From: Metallyticus violacea
Lineage: Eukaryota > Arthropoda > Insecta > Mantodea > Metallyticidae
Direction: 5' to 3'
NCBI GenBank assembly: GCA_030762175.1
Contig: CM060833.1
Span: 69,764,001-69,828,000, forward strand
DNA: 64,000 bases
The position numbers were made by a program, and so were the translations under genes. The notes beneath the pieces were generated by a model. It saw nothing but the letters and a program-made list of their open reading frames with translations, had not been told where the DNA came from and ran no database searches. Each line of letters starts with the position of its first letter. The stretch's first letter is position 1. Of this stretch, positions 12,220-23,961 are shown piece by piece.

Positions 12220-13385
12220 CAGGGTTATTCTAAATGATTGTCGGGGGTTTGTGAAAATTTTTAGGAAACGTTTTTTATTGTTGCAGTAACGGTTAGACAA
12301 ACTATCAAAGTTTTGTTTTGCATCAACTGTAGTGATATCAGTTACCACCAGATGGCAGTAAGAGCCGTGTTTAACAAAATGGCGGTTAGTGGTAAGGAAA
12401 AAGCTTTTTGTACTCTTGAATATCATCAACACCGATCCATTACCATAGCCAGCGCCATTTTCGCACAAAATACGAGAAGAAACCTCTTTCCGACAACTCT
12501 ATTCGCAGATGGTACGCACAATTTGTGGATACAGGTTGTTTGTGCAAAGGGAAAAGCAGTGGGCGTCCCGCTGTGTCAGAAGCGGATGTGACTCGGATTA
12601 GGGACGTTTATCTCCGTAGTCCTAAGAAATCAACTACGAGATGTAGCAGGGAACTGCAAGTTCCTCAAACCACAGTATGGCGTGTGTTACGAAGGCGCCT
12701 AAAGGTAAAGCCATATCGGCTACAATTGCGTCAAGCTCTAACGGCTAATGACAAAGTCCTACGTTTCAACTTTTGCATGGCACTGCAGAAACATTTTGAA
12801 GAAGATGATGGTTTTCTTGACAGATTAGTTTTCAGTGCCGAAGCTACTTTTCATGTGAATGGAAAGGTGAACAAGCAAAACGTTTGCATTTGGGGTACAA
12901 CGAACCCCTATTGTTATGTGGAACATGTGCTGCAACAGGATGGTGCACCACCTCATTTCCACAGGGAGATCAGAGCATTTTTAAACCACGAAACTTCCAC
13001 AACGATGGATGGGACGCGAAACGGAAGGTGATATGACCCTTTCCACCACGTTCACCAGATCTTACACCATGCGATTTCTTCCTGTGGGGATATGTTAAAG
13101 ATCAGGTATTTGTTCCTCCTCTACCGGTGGATATTCAGGAACTGAAGCAGCGAATCCAAGCCGCCTTCGAAACCATCACCATTGCCATGTTGACTCGTGT
13201 GTGGGAAGAGATGGACTATCGAGTAGATGTGTGTAGAGTTACAAAAGGCGCACATATCGAGCATTTGTAATGTGTGTAAAAAACTTTATGAGTTACAGTA
13301 CACAATAAAACAAGATTCTTATTCCTACGTCAATTTCACTGTGAGTTGTGACTTTTTGTAACCCCGACAAATGTTTAGAATAAGG
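12220..13385 (+). mobile_element. Mariner-like DNA transposon, 1.17 kb
   Basis: Complete but dead element. The left terminus (12220-12246, CAGGGTTATTCTAAATGATTG...) and the reverse complement of the right terminus (13362-13385, CCTTATTCTAAACATTTGTC...) share the core TTATTCTAAA..NTTGTCGGGG. The 5-6 outermost bases differ by a short gap. Both ends abut a TA dinucleotide (12218-12219 and 13386-13387), the target duplicated by Tc1/mariner elements. The interior encodes a transposase relic. The length fits a roughly 1.35-kb autonomous parent that lost an internal segment. Confidence 0.85.
12379..13270 (+). pseudogene. Mariner-like transposase, inactivated
   Basis: The transposase would cut and paste the element by binding the terminal repeats. 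The reading begins at ATG 12379 (MAVSGKEKAFCTLE), shifts frame near 12450-12510 into SIRRWYAQFVDTGC, then runs through a DNA-binding region (GKSSGRPAVSE, VPQTTVWRVLRRRLKVKPY) and the catalytic core. The first catalytic block reads VFSAEATFH where relatives have FSDEATFH, so the acidic residue is Ala. The second block QQDGAPPHF is intact. The third (RSPDLTPCDFFLWG, from 13049) is in another frame and leads to a normal end, DVCRVTKGAHIEHL, stop 13268-13270. Around 12919 roughly 60 residues expected between VEH and QQDGAPPH are missing. Three kinds of lesion show it cannot be active. Confidence 0.88.
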
Positions 13386-15108
13386 TACAGGTACACTGCA
13401 AGGTATTGCTACTACTGTGATTGACTGGGGAAGAGTAGCGGTAGGAGCACTCACAGGTATAATTAAAGACAATGCTACTGCCATTGTTACTTCTTTTATT
13501 ATCCATTAATTACAAACGACGCAGCTTAAGGTCTCCTTATTACCTGAAGGCTTAGTTAGTGACTGATAAGTGAATAGTTGTAAATCGAGCCATTACTACC
13601 GACTGGCCCTTACCTTAGGAGCGATGTCACAGATAGAGATTGCAGAGGGCTAGCAGCTCGAAAATAGAAAAAGGCCAGCGGAAGGGCGAAGGCAGAAGAA
13701 CAGAAGAGACCGTCTGAAAACTCGGCTAATTGTAGTATAATCTCATGACCGTCTAGAGGGTGTTACAATATGTTGTACTATTCACCAATTACGGTAAACC
13801 AACGCCCTAGGTTTATTATGCCATCCAATATCAAGGATTTCCTTAGGGATTGTCATAGAAAGAGGTTAACCAAACAGATTTAAATAAGTCATAACTCTGA
13901 TGCAACTAAGTATGTAAAAGTATAAGATACTAAACCAAATAAAATTAACTGTTTTATTAATACTTTTTACATTTATTAAATTAATGCTTCCCTCGACCAT
14001 ACATATAACAATATACTCAGCCAAACCTAGGTACATTTACTTCTCTTTGACATAGTCATGTCCAGTAATACACGTGTTTTTAAAATAATGTTTTTAACTG
14101 GGCACCCTGCATGAATGCATAGCTGATTACTTGTATATGATTATAGATTTTCTATATTATAAAAGTGAAAGGTTGAATGAACAGGATAACATACTTTAAA
14201 TTTTGATTGGTATGTCAATTTTCATGCATCGGTACGCTACAAATGCCTTTTATTCCTAGGTATTCCCTCTACCTGTATGTACTTTGTTTAACATTGAAAT
14301 TCTTTAACAGTATTAACCTTATTGACTGATACGAATAAACGTAACCGAGAGATTACAGGATTTACAGATAAGCTACCCAAACCGAAGTTTTAAAAGTCAA
14401 TCGATATCAGTTATATGATTGATTTAAAACTTAATTAAATGAAATATGAATATTTGAAAAGACCCTGAAAAGTTTGAACTTTTATACATCGTTTTGTAAA
14501 TTTGGAACCGATTAATTATTGCAAGAAGAATGTAAAATGTACTTACTAAAACTTGACAGTAACACATGTTTGAAGCATTCACAGATGTGTATGGCGATCA
14601 AAGTTGGTGGAATGTGTTGCAATTCTTGAAGTTTTTTTATTAATTACTACATAGTAAGTACGGCAGAACTGTCACCAGCATCAAGCAACTCAATCTTACA
14701 AAGTAATGAATTAAGAAATATTATTTTATTAAATTTCAATTAACTAACAAGAGAATCGGTTTAGATATAAAATGTTAATGCATGCAAAAAACAATGTCTG
14801 TTGTTTTAAGTGTTACAACATAAAGAAACTTTTAAAATTCTACAAATATTTTTTATTCATTTCAACAAAGAGTCCGAAGTAGACTCCTTCTAAGATTTGG
14901 CCTTTTTTGTAGCAATTTTATCGCAATTTTGATAACTATTTTTAGCATTTATTAACACCAATATGCATGGACTAAATGCCTTTTATGAAGAACTATAATA
15001 CAGAAGTTAGTTATATTTTATGTTTTAATCTCACTGAATAGAATAGGTAGGTTTTCTAGATAGACTTCAGAAGGTTTGGGAGCGCATAATATTGCACGAA
15101 ATGGAGGT
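13386..15108. other. Unassigned AT-rich sequence
   Basis: No gene or transposon recognised. A patch at 13560-13740 is less AT-rich than its surroundings but has no tRNA-like boxes or protein similarity that I can see. Confidence 0.5.
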
Positions 15109-15405
15109 CGTGTAACCAGCAACGCTTCAGCCGCCTTGGGGCACCATGTTCCGACTGATTAGACTGCTGGCCTCCCACCGAGGTGGCCCGGGTTCGGTAC
15201 CTACTGCCTTAAGTGAATTTGCGGTAGATGAAACATCTGCTGAGGTTTTCTTCGGGTACTTCGGTTTCCCCTATTGCTCATTCCGCCGTTGCTCCATCAT
15301 AATCTCATCCCCATTCTTCATCTTCATCGTAATACTCGGTATCGGTGCGCATGCTGCCAATGAACTACGCTACTGCCGCTCACTCACTCACTCACTCACT
15401 CACAA
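15109..15405 (+). mobile_element. Candidate tRNA-like SINE with (CTCA)n tail
   Basis: A GC-rich insert in AT-rich surroundings. It has a tRNA-like head (GACTGATTAGACTGCTGGCC as a possible A-box arm, CCCGGGTTCGGTACC as a B box at about 15188-15202). It ends in a CTCA microsatellite (about 15378-15402), a tail form used by some SINEs. Only one copy is present, so the boundaries are estimates. The open frame across it (15146-15418) is not a gene. Confidence 0.55.
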
Positions 15406-15477
15406 TAGAATTTTCTAGGTACTCATTTGGTTTGCAAGGTAAGTGAACCTGGGCAGGTCTCGGCATGACAAATTAAA

Positions 15478-15572
15478 GAATTCCACTACTCTTACCGGGA
15501 ATAGAATCCCGGAATTTCCAGTCTGTAGTTTAGACACCTTAGCAGCTGAACTATCTCAGCGACTAAATCTCG
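15478..15572 (-). mobile_element. tRNA-like SINE head (minus)
   Basis: On the minus strand it reads GCTGAGATAGTTCAGCTGCT, AAGGTGTCTAAAC and then CCGGGATTCTATTCCCGG. This resembles a tRNA: a D-arm/A-box, an anticodon-region stretch, and a T-arm with B-box GGGATTCTATTCCC. The spacing suits a tRNA or tRNA-derived SINE head. The anticodon arm is not clean enough to call a functional tRNA. It lies close to, and opposed to, the preceding candidate SINE. Confidence 0.55.
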
Positions 15573-18500
15573 CTGGAAAAAAAAAACACCACGGGGAAGT
15601 ATGATGATATTTGTGAAACGATTTTGAAGCTGACAGTACGGAGAGACAAGACATTATGAACGGCTTTCAACAAAAATGTGCGCTGACTTTGCTATAAGAT
15701 AAAACAACATTGAATGCGGAGAAAAATGAATGGCGCTATGATAAGTGAAAGGATTGCAAGGGCGAAAATCACAAGTGTTTTATTAAAAGATGTGGGAAGT
15801 GGAGGGTAGGTTTCATTCCTTATGTAAAAACTTGGCATATAATAAAATAGTTAGAAAAATGGAAATAGAAAGTACATACATCTGTAATAGTGCATTCCAT
15901 TTGTTGTTATTTAAAGAAGATTTTAAGAAGCTAATTACAGTATTAATGTTATATTACATTAATGAACACGATTGTATTGAATTAATTCTTTTTAAAGAAG
16001 AATATTGAAACGTCGAAATTCTTACAGTGCTTCCTACGATTCGTCATTCGGTATACAGATTATTTTTTGTGTCTATTAAACACTTTATATAATAATTAGA
16101 CATCGGAAGTTTACAAAAATGTTCCTTTTATTTAAATGTACATATTTAAAGGGTTTTAGTGTATGAACACGAATTATGAAACATTCAGCAATTTGAGAAA
16201 AGACTATTTATTTTTTCTCTTTTCAAAGTAAATGTCTCTTTTTAGTCGAATTTATTTTTTTCATGTCTCTTGCTCTGTAATTCAAAGAATTACAAAAATG
16301 TAATATTTTTGTTTCACCATTTGTTAAAATTTAAACTTTTAGAATATTTAATAACCATTTAAGCAACAAGATAGTTCACTATCTTTAAAGAAAGATTGAC
16401 ACAATCAACGATTTTTGCATGGAAAAGTACTAACCAACAATGTATATTTACACTCAGTTGAGTTGTTTGGTGGAAAGTCATGCAAACTCTTAGAGATTTT
16501 CTCTTTTGAAGCGCAGTAGTGCAATTGTGTAAATATTTCAACTCATATCGGTAATGGGTAGCGGAATTCCTGTTTCAGTACAATGGATTTGCTGCAATGC
16601 GTCACATCTGCATTAAAGCAGTAAATAAAAATATATAATTGAAATGTTAATTATAATAAAAGTGTTTGTTTACACACTTTTATATCAAATACCTTGTTTT
16701 CTTAATGCATAGCTACTTTTAATGTTATATTTGTTTATTTTTTTCAGAAAAAAAAGTATTTTAGAACCAAATGAAAAATTACGTGTTTTGTTTGAAAAAC
16801 TCCCTGAAAATATAGTTTATAAAATATATTACAACTTGAGTTGGCCACAATGTTATCATTTAAATAGGAAATTCTTGGTGCATGTGTAATACCTACTTCT
16901 GTATGCTGTCAAACTTAGTCCCTAACTTCAACAAAAAATAGTAGGATTAAGTTTTCCAGCACAAAATTCACAAGACACTAAGCGTAAAATATTAAGTCCT
17001 AAGATTACAATTATGTAAATAAATTTAGCTTTCTTAAACATAGAAAAAACTTTTTTTGCTAATATTACATTAAAGTGCAATAAAATCTAGTACTTCTTTT
17101 TCCTTCAATTTTCAGATTTTAGGATTTTATTCTACTTAACTTTAACGTTGTTAGTGCTTTAAGGTTTCTGAAACATGAATGTTTAGTGCCTTATATTCCA
17201 AATTTAGTAATAATCAGAAAGTGTAATAGAAAAGTTGCATAAATTAAGTGATGGATTTCGAAAGATATGAAAGAATTATCTCGTGCTTTATTAAACATTA
17301 AGAATGATATTTTTATAAATATAAAAGAAACTTCCAAGTAGGTAATAGATAAATATTTTAGATACTTTACCTTTGTTGTTTGACTCTTTTTTCTTTAGGA
17401 ATCTCGTTTTAGAATTACTAGATCCAAAAAGGTATAAATGTTGTTTGAAAGGAATTCTGCTACTCATAAATTGTCGTATTGTGCATTTTAAACTATTTTT
17501 ATTTTTCGTTAAAAGGCTGCAGCTGCCTTTATGAAAGAGCAAATGGGTACTCAGAAAAGCTCGACCTTTGTCTACTTATTTCAAAGTTTCCAAATGCATA
17601 ATTACTTGACGCTAAAGAATAATTTAATTTTGCTAGATGATAAGAGTTTTAATGAAATTACTGTTTACTTCTACAAAACCCTTTTTCTGTTACTACAGAA
17701 ATATACACCCACAGATTAAAGCGAGCAGCTAACGTTTTAAAAACAAAAGACTGATGCTCATACGCTAATTATAGTAAGTATGGCGTACGCTCAAACACAT
17801 TTATATCTTAAAGTTCTTTTATTTAAAATATTCAACAAGTAGCTTGCAGTTAAACTGTATACTAGAAACTTTTTGCATAAGCTATTATACATGAACAAGT
17901 TAAGTTGCGGTGAGGGGGTAAAATATAGCAACGTCAAACTTTTTGTTAAAACATCTGTACTAAAATATGAAGTTTGTCTCGGCATTTTTTAGACCAGCTT
18001 GTAATCCTTGTTAGTGCTTTGTAAATTATCCTTTGCAAACCAAACACTCCCATTTTCTTCTCTATCTTTTCTTTCACTCTCTCTCCCCTCTCCCTCTTTC
18101 TGCTGCTTTGAAACTTGTGTAAATATTGCTGTTTAAGGCTTCGAGCTTCGGATGCACGGATCGGGGAGGATTTTATTTCGAATCTCTGTCGGAAAACAGT
18201 GCAAGTAATGACCTTGTATTGTGCGGCCATGTTGATAGTGCTGATCAAAAGCATCAATAAAATAATCACAATTCAACTGCTAGCGGCGGTTATCTGCAGT
18301 TCTTCACGGCAAATGGTTTCAGCGATCAGAACGGTAATCCATTAAAAAAAAATCAAACATAATGATTAAATAAAAGAAAATTAAATGTTAAATTTCTTAG
18401 AACGTATTAAAATATATAGACATTTTGAATTCACTTATATTTATTTCCGATAACAGCAATGAAATAATTGATTTCACCGCTTGGTAGAAGCTGAAGAAAT

Positions 18501-19060
18501 GTTAAACGGTTTAAAGTATCCCATTTCATCATTGGATTTCGAGAATTGAGATCACAATACGGTTCCGATTATGTTTACAATCAGGTAATGTGTTTAATAT
18601 TATGCAGTCTAGTTCAAAGAATATATTTATTACCTCGTTTGTTTTTATTGGGAATACAGTGCCGTTTTTAAACTGTGCATTTTGGATTAAATTGTATGCA
18701 AACACTGCATAAATTATGTGACACATTACAATTATGGAAATAAAGTAGTTTTCTTAAACAGAAAAAAATGAAAGTCTTCAATAAATTGAGGGGTTTATTA
18801 CTCTTTCAAATAAAATATTAGCTGCCAACAACAGTAATTCAGGTTTGTAACTTCAAATAATAAATTGTAATTTAAATGGTTCAATTTCCCTTTCTAAAAT
18901 TATTCACATCTTGTGGTTAGTTTCTGCAACGTAAAGAATAAGGGTTAATTACTGAAAAAATCTTAATTATTTGTCATTAATAACAAACTGGTTGAGTTCT
19001 TAGGCAAGGTGAAGAAAATGGGATGCAGCGTTTTAAAAAACGAGTAAAGCTATAGGATAA
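15573..19060. other. Unassigned AT-rich sequence
   Basis: No gene recognised. It contains a pyrimidine-rich tract at 18048-18105. Open frames (15790-16008, 17291-17542 minus, 17946-18269 minus) are AT-driven with no domain that I recognise. Confidence 0.5.
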
Positions 19061-19061
19061 C

Positions 19062-19500
19062 GCCAAACCGAGCGAAATGGCTTAGATGTAACGCTTGAAA
19101 ATCGCATTTGGGAGGTCCCAGGTCCAAATCTCTTGAGGCCGGCTATCCTGATTTTGCGGTTTTGCCGAGCCCCCGTGGTCTCTAAGGGGAATGAATGAAG
19201 GTGGATCTTTCCTTTCCACGAAACTTCCTCTCCCCAACTTTCACATCATTTCTTTCTGTTGGTTCCTTACAGAGCCGACAGTGCCAGGCGAGGTGGGATG
19301 GTGCGGTATGGCGGTAACTTGCGCTTTGAACTCAAGTGAGGCTTTGCTGGCGTTGGAGTATGCTGTTTGGAAACAGTGTTAGGGACCGTGCTCACCACCC
19401 GTGAATCCTGACCACTCGACGTCACCCTTTCCTCATCCCTTCCTACCGGAAGTTTCCCCAATAGGAATATATGCACAGACGGCCAGCCCTTGAGTTAGGC
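19062..19500 (+). mobile_element. Candidate tRNA-like SINE or related repeat
   Basis: A GC-richer block. The head has an A-box-like AATGGCTTAGATGTAACGC and a B-box-like CCAGGTCCAAATCTC (about 19074-19130), followed by a body with GCCGAGCCCCCGTGG. This arrangement is typical of insect tRNA SINEs. The 3' limit is uncertain: the block may end well before 19500, and no tail or target duplication was found. Short frames here (19191-19476) are not genes. Confidence 0.45.
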
Positions 19501-21742
19501 TGAATTATCGAAATATTCTCCTCCTTTCTTACCAACCCAATTCAATCCAAATTATACTTTTATAGCAAAAACAGGACTCAAAAGACAAGGAAAATTTTCT
19601 TATCATAAGCAGGTGTAGGTCATAAGATACGGTTAAAATACCGACGGAGGAAAGAAGAAAACATTTTTTACGTCAGAAGTCACCAGCAAGATAGAAAATA
19701 CTTATTATCGAAAGAAACAACCAGTGGTTTTAAATTTTTATATTCTATTGAAGAAACAATCCGTACCAACCGCGGAGTTTGTGCTTTGAAAAAGCATTTA
19801 TGCATTGTTAAAGCGTTGAGGTTTTTAAAGCAGTCCAGGCTAATTTAACCAGAAAAGAGTTTGTGATTTCTGCAATAGTCTTTTTCCTATTCAATATAAG
19901 GAGCCTATAGCGAAATTATGGTTTGGATATCTTATTGACAATACACACTGCTTAAGAACCGGAAGACATAATTACAAATGGTTGTAAATAAAATAAACCT
20001 ACACATGTGTTATACGTAGGGACTTCACTGACATTATTTTAATGCACTATTTCCAAAATCGGCTAAATATATGAGCATATGATTCTGTTAAAGAATCTGC
20101 TGACACCAGTAGATATAAAAGATTTTTGAAAGAGTTTTATGTTGTGTACCGACATCTAAAAATAAAAATAAAAATAAAACAAACAAACAAGCAAAAAGAT
20201 CCGGTTGTGTGCACGTAGGTTGGAAATGGGTAGACATTAAAATACGGGCTTCATTTAGAAATGTTTTAGTCATTTTGCAAGTTTATGAAATCCCCATGCT
20301 TCATTTTAATACAGCTAAATCAGAAATTAGTCAAGATAGGTATGCACGAGGGGCTGTCATAGAAATATCACATACATTTAATTAATTTTGTAATGTTTTG
20401 CAAGAATAGTCAAAGCTAAGCTCAGATTTATAGGAGGGCGTTTACAAAGTCCACAGTTAATTTTATTATTAATCTTTGTGAGAAGACGATCACTCTTCCA
20501 GGCTTTTACGAAAAAAAGAGCACTTGAGGACATTTTCAACTTACGTTATATTCACAGGAAAATAGATGTGATGAATCAGCAATTTCTTCAGTTGTATTTT
20601 ATTGTTACATTAATATGGAATTGTGGTTATTTGAAAGAGTTCTATATGCTAAGAACTGATCAACAATCTCAATAAGCACGAAGTAGAACAAAATACATAC
20701 AGATGACAGTCAAATGTCATCAGAGCCTCCAAAACTTCTGAAAATCGGAGAATAAATGTCAAAGTAATAGATTCGACACACTATTTACTTCATCAAGTAA
20801 AAAATTAACTTTATTGGAACCTTAGAACGACACTCTCTTACTTATTTGTAGAAATTGATTGACTTCCCTTGAGAGTATTTGATTTAATAAAGTATGTTAA
20901 AACGTACCACATGGCTTTGAGGCACTAATTTCATGATATATGTACATAAAAAGAAGACATAAAATAGCCTGGTGATATTTCTTTGGTTTAGAAGTTGTTT
21001 TAAATTTTATGTTATGTAAAATGTTGGTACATAAAAATAATATTATCACAGTAATCCCTTCTGTGGCTCCTATTTTTCCAGATAGAATAAAGCCTGCATT
21101 TATGTTAAAAACTAAACTAAACTGATTCAAAAAAGGAATGAAAGCCGTAACAAACAATGACAAAACATGGGAATGGAAAGGAATATGAAAGCATATATAT
21201 TCAAAATGTAAATGGAAAGTTTTCTAAAGAAGTTATAACTAAACGCTCACAAAGAATGTGGAATGTTTTTTATAAAATTAGATAGAGAAAGAAGGAAAGT
21301 TTGCTCCCCGAAAGAAGATAATGAGATAAGATTCCAACTCGATTTCTCCTGAAGCACATCCACTGTTAGGGTGAAAGATATTGCTTTTCGTACAATATAA
21401 AAATCTTTATTCTTCTGATAACTACTCATATGAACTGTTACAAATCAGTATCATATAAAGAGACAAATAAACACAAAAACTGTTATGTTTTTATAAACTA
21501 TTGCAGGAAGGGGCCTTTATAATAAAAACTTGGGCAAAATTTAGTGGGCTCTTTATGGAGTACCGGGTAAGGGGAGGGAATACTTTGGGATATACTTTTT
21601 AGATATTTAGATAGTATTCAACAAATTGAGAAACGTTTTCAAAAATTATTTGCTCTAAAATTAATCTTTAGAAGTTATAGAGGTTAAAATGTTTTTTAAA
21701 TAACAGTAAATTAATACGAATAAACCAAGCCGCCAGTTTACA
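19501..21742. other. Unassigned AT-rich sequence
   Basis: No gene or transposon recognised. Short open frames (20478-20675, 20897-21163 minus, 21247-21429 minus) lack motifs. Confidence 0.5.
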
Positions 21743-22040
21743 TCATGTTATTAAATGCTCAAAATAAGCTCCAGTAATATCTGAACGTTTAGTAACTCCT
21801 TTCCGGAGATTTTCTGTAACATTTTGCAACATGCATGGAGTGATAATGCACACATTTATCATGTCGATGCTTCATATTGTCTTTTGTTGAAGGTGTTGTA
21901 GATATGACCTTATATTTAACGTAGTAATCTAAGAGAGTAAAGTCAGGTGAGCGTATAACAGGCCTTATCGTAGAATTTGTCATGGAATACTTCACGTGTG
22001 CGTCTTGCAAAGTGTGGCGGTGCTCCATCTTGTGCGTATC
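21743..22040 (-). pseudogene. Mariner-like transposase C-terminus (minus)
   Basis: On the minus strand, bases 22032-22009 encode QDGAPPHF, the second catalytic block of arthropod mariner-like transposases. It is followed by ARRTREVFHDKFY. After a frame change comes RSPDFTLLDYYV, the third catalytic block in degraded form. After another frame change comes VTENLRKGVTKRSDITGAYF, then EHLI, the usual C-terminus, closing at a stop at 21743-21745. A longer open frame over the same bases (21789-22190) is mostly a shadow in the wrong phase. The N-terminal half of the transposase is not recognisable. Confidence 0.75.
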
Positions 22041-22849
22041 ACATTTTTTCCGTACACTTAGAGCATTTTCCATGAGTGTAGGTAATTCATATCTTACAAT
22101 TACCAAAATTTTACTATTATTCTTTTTTCTGTCCTTTTCGGATTCACAGACTATATTAATTATTGTTTCAAGCAAACTATAATTTAACAAGGTTTAATTA
22201 TAGAAAGAATATTTTAAACCAAATTTAATTAATTTATTGGCGACTATTTAAATATCTAAAAATTAAAACATCGTTTAACTTAAAATTCTGAAGCTAACCC
22301 CTCCTCTCCAATCTCATAAGGGGCCGACTTAAGTTTTGTTCGTGGCACTAATATTATGAAGGTCTCTCTCTGCAACAAGTTTAGAAAATGTCATCATTTG
22401 GTAAATTGGTAATTTAAGATAGACTGGTTTTTACCACTTTATATTGGACACCCTGTACCTCATGTTTAAAAGCATATTTAAGATATAACAACCTAATGCA
22501 TGTTTAAGATACTTTATATTGAACACCCTGTATGCCATGTTTAAAAGCCTAATGCATATTTATATATTTATTTTTGAACACGTTATAAACTAGGTTATCT
22601 GCCGGGGTTTTCCTAGGAAATTATGATTATCACGATTTTATAAGACCGGAGACTAGAAACTAGAAAAAGTATAGTCCCGAGAACAATACAAACATCTGAA
22701 TAAAATTGCCTGTTCCAACTTGTTTGTTGAGGATACTGAGAGTTGAAAGTAATTTTCTCTCCTCACATTTAGTACTTACTGGCTTATTTTTTAATTAGTT
22801 TCCACGTGAGTTAGGGGTTCCACTGAAAAATCTATACTTTTTTTATAGT
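22041..22849. other. Unassigned, with a tandem duplication
   Basis: No gene recognised. The tandem duplication at 22434-22565 is listed separately. TTGGACACCCTGTA at its first unit looks like a Tc1/mariner terminus and may be the far end of the minus-strand transposon whose 3' part is at 21743-22040, but no matching left end was found. Confidence 0.45.
22434..22565. repeat. Diverged tandem duplication with TIR-like core
   Basis: Two units begin CTTTATATTG(G/A)ACACCCTGTA and continue through CATGTTTAAAAGC to AATGCAT. They start about 75 bp apart, and the second lacks a short internal stretch. Confidence 0.7.
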
Positions 22850-23961
22850 TTATTGCCATATTTGAGTCTTGCCACTTCTATTGCGGGCGATGCTTGACCA
22901 ATGAACTCTGAATGTTCCTTGAATGTGTCTGACCATTTTTTTCTCAGTCGTCCTGAAGTTTTCTGTCCTGAGTAGAGGTCCCAAACAGTGGTAATTTGCC
23001 CTGCCAATTTCTATTTTATCACTGCAGCTTTCTGATTCTGTGATTTCCTGCAGTCTAGTGTTGGATTTCTTGTCTCCCAGTGGATCTTCCTTTCCATTTT
23101 TCGTTGACATATTGCCTTGCTCGGCCGCTGTCTGTCGGTAAGAAACCAAGTTTAACATCCGTATATCAGCACAGAGAAGATACGAGTTGAGTGCCTCAAG
23201 TCTCAGTTTCTTGTTTAGAGATGCATCTGAAGTTTAGAGACCAGAAGGCTTTCCAATCTTGTGCTACTCTCCTCTTAACCTATTTATAAATTTTATGGTG
23301 AAATGAGACCGCCTGGTCTAGATATTTATCCACATACTGAATCTGTTCACCACAGATTTCTATTGTCCTTTTTGGTGCGTTGGCCATTATTTTATTTTTA
23401 TAGTGTTATTCATCATCACGAGGCCGATGAGATTGTTGTACTTGTTTAGTTCTCGAAGCGTCTGTTGTAGGTCTTCGGGTGTTCTCGAAAATAACATCAC
23501 ATCATCCGCGAATCTTAGATTGGTTAGTCTGGTAACATTTATGATGATGTTTTCTGTCCCATTGTGGTTGTCTTTACCATACTTGCCTTCTAAACCCAAG
23601 ATCGCGGGTTCGAACCCGGCCAGGACCGATGGATTTTTCCGGGCGTAAAAATCCTAAGTATGACTTCCTTCGGAAGGGAAGTAAAGCCGTGGGTCCCGTG
23701 TCGTACATTTACGGCACGAAAAAGAACCTCAAGCCTGAAAGAGAGGCCTCTGAGCAAAATTTGTCGGCCGTTTCACGCCCTGAGTTGAATGGGACGCTGA
23801 TGACCTCAGCTGTTAAAGAGCGTTCATAAATAAATCAATCAAAAAAAAATTGTAGTTGTCTGAATACTTCTTTCAAAACGCAGGTGAAGAGTTTAGGGGA
23901 GACTGGGTCACCTTGTCTTACTCCCTTATTTAAATTGAAAGTTTGTCCCACTAGCAAGAGG
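22850..23961 (-). mobile_element. RTE-type LINE fragment (minus), split by a SINE
   Basis: Minus-strand non-LTR retrotransposon remnant. The 5'-most recognisable part (about 23945-23865) encodes GVRQGDPVSPKLF, reverse transcriptase motif B. The SINE at 23574-23848 interrupts it. The frame then resumes with LTNLRFADDVMLF (FADD at 23512-23501), SRTPEDLQQTLRELNKY and a GLVMMNNTIK thumb-like stretch. Further downstream, broken frames give sequence with the flavour of the RTE/BovB C-terminal region. Multiple stops and shifts show that it is old. The 5' half is missing. Confidence 0.78.
23574..23848 (+). mobile_element. SINE-B copy 3, inside a LINE
   Basis: Family-B SINE lacking about the first 30 bases of the head. 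It retains ACTTGCCTTCTAAACCCAAG, the B box GCGGGTTCGAACCCG, the full body, GATGACCTCAGCTGTTAAAG and the tail CATAAATAAATCAATC plus A residues. It is flanked by ATTGTGGTTGTCT at 23561-23573 and ATTGTAGTTGTCT at 23849-23861 (12 of 13 identical), a target duplication made of LINE sequence. The insertion lies between reverse transcriptase motifs B and C of the older minus-strand LINE. Confidence 0.92.

Noticed and set aside
21789..22190. 133-codon minus-strand frame as a gene
   Set aside because: It overlaps a transposase relic and is mostly in a different phase from the recognisable QDGAPPHF and EHLI segments. Its length is fortuitous.
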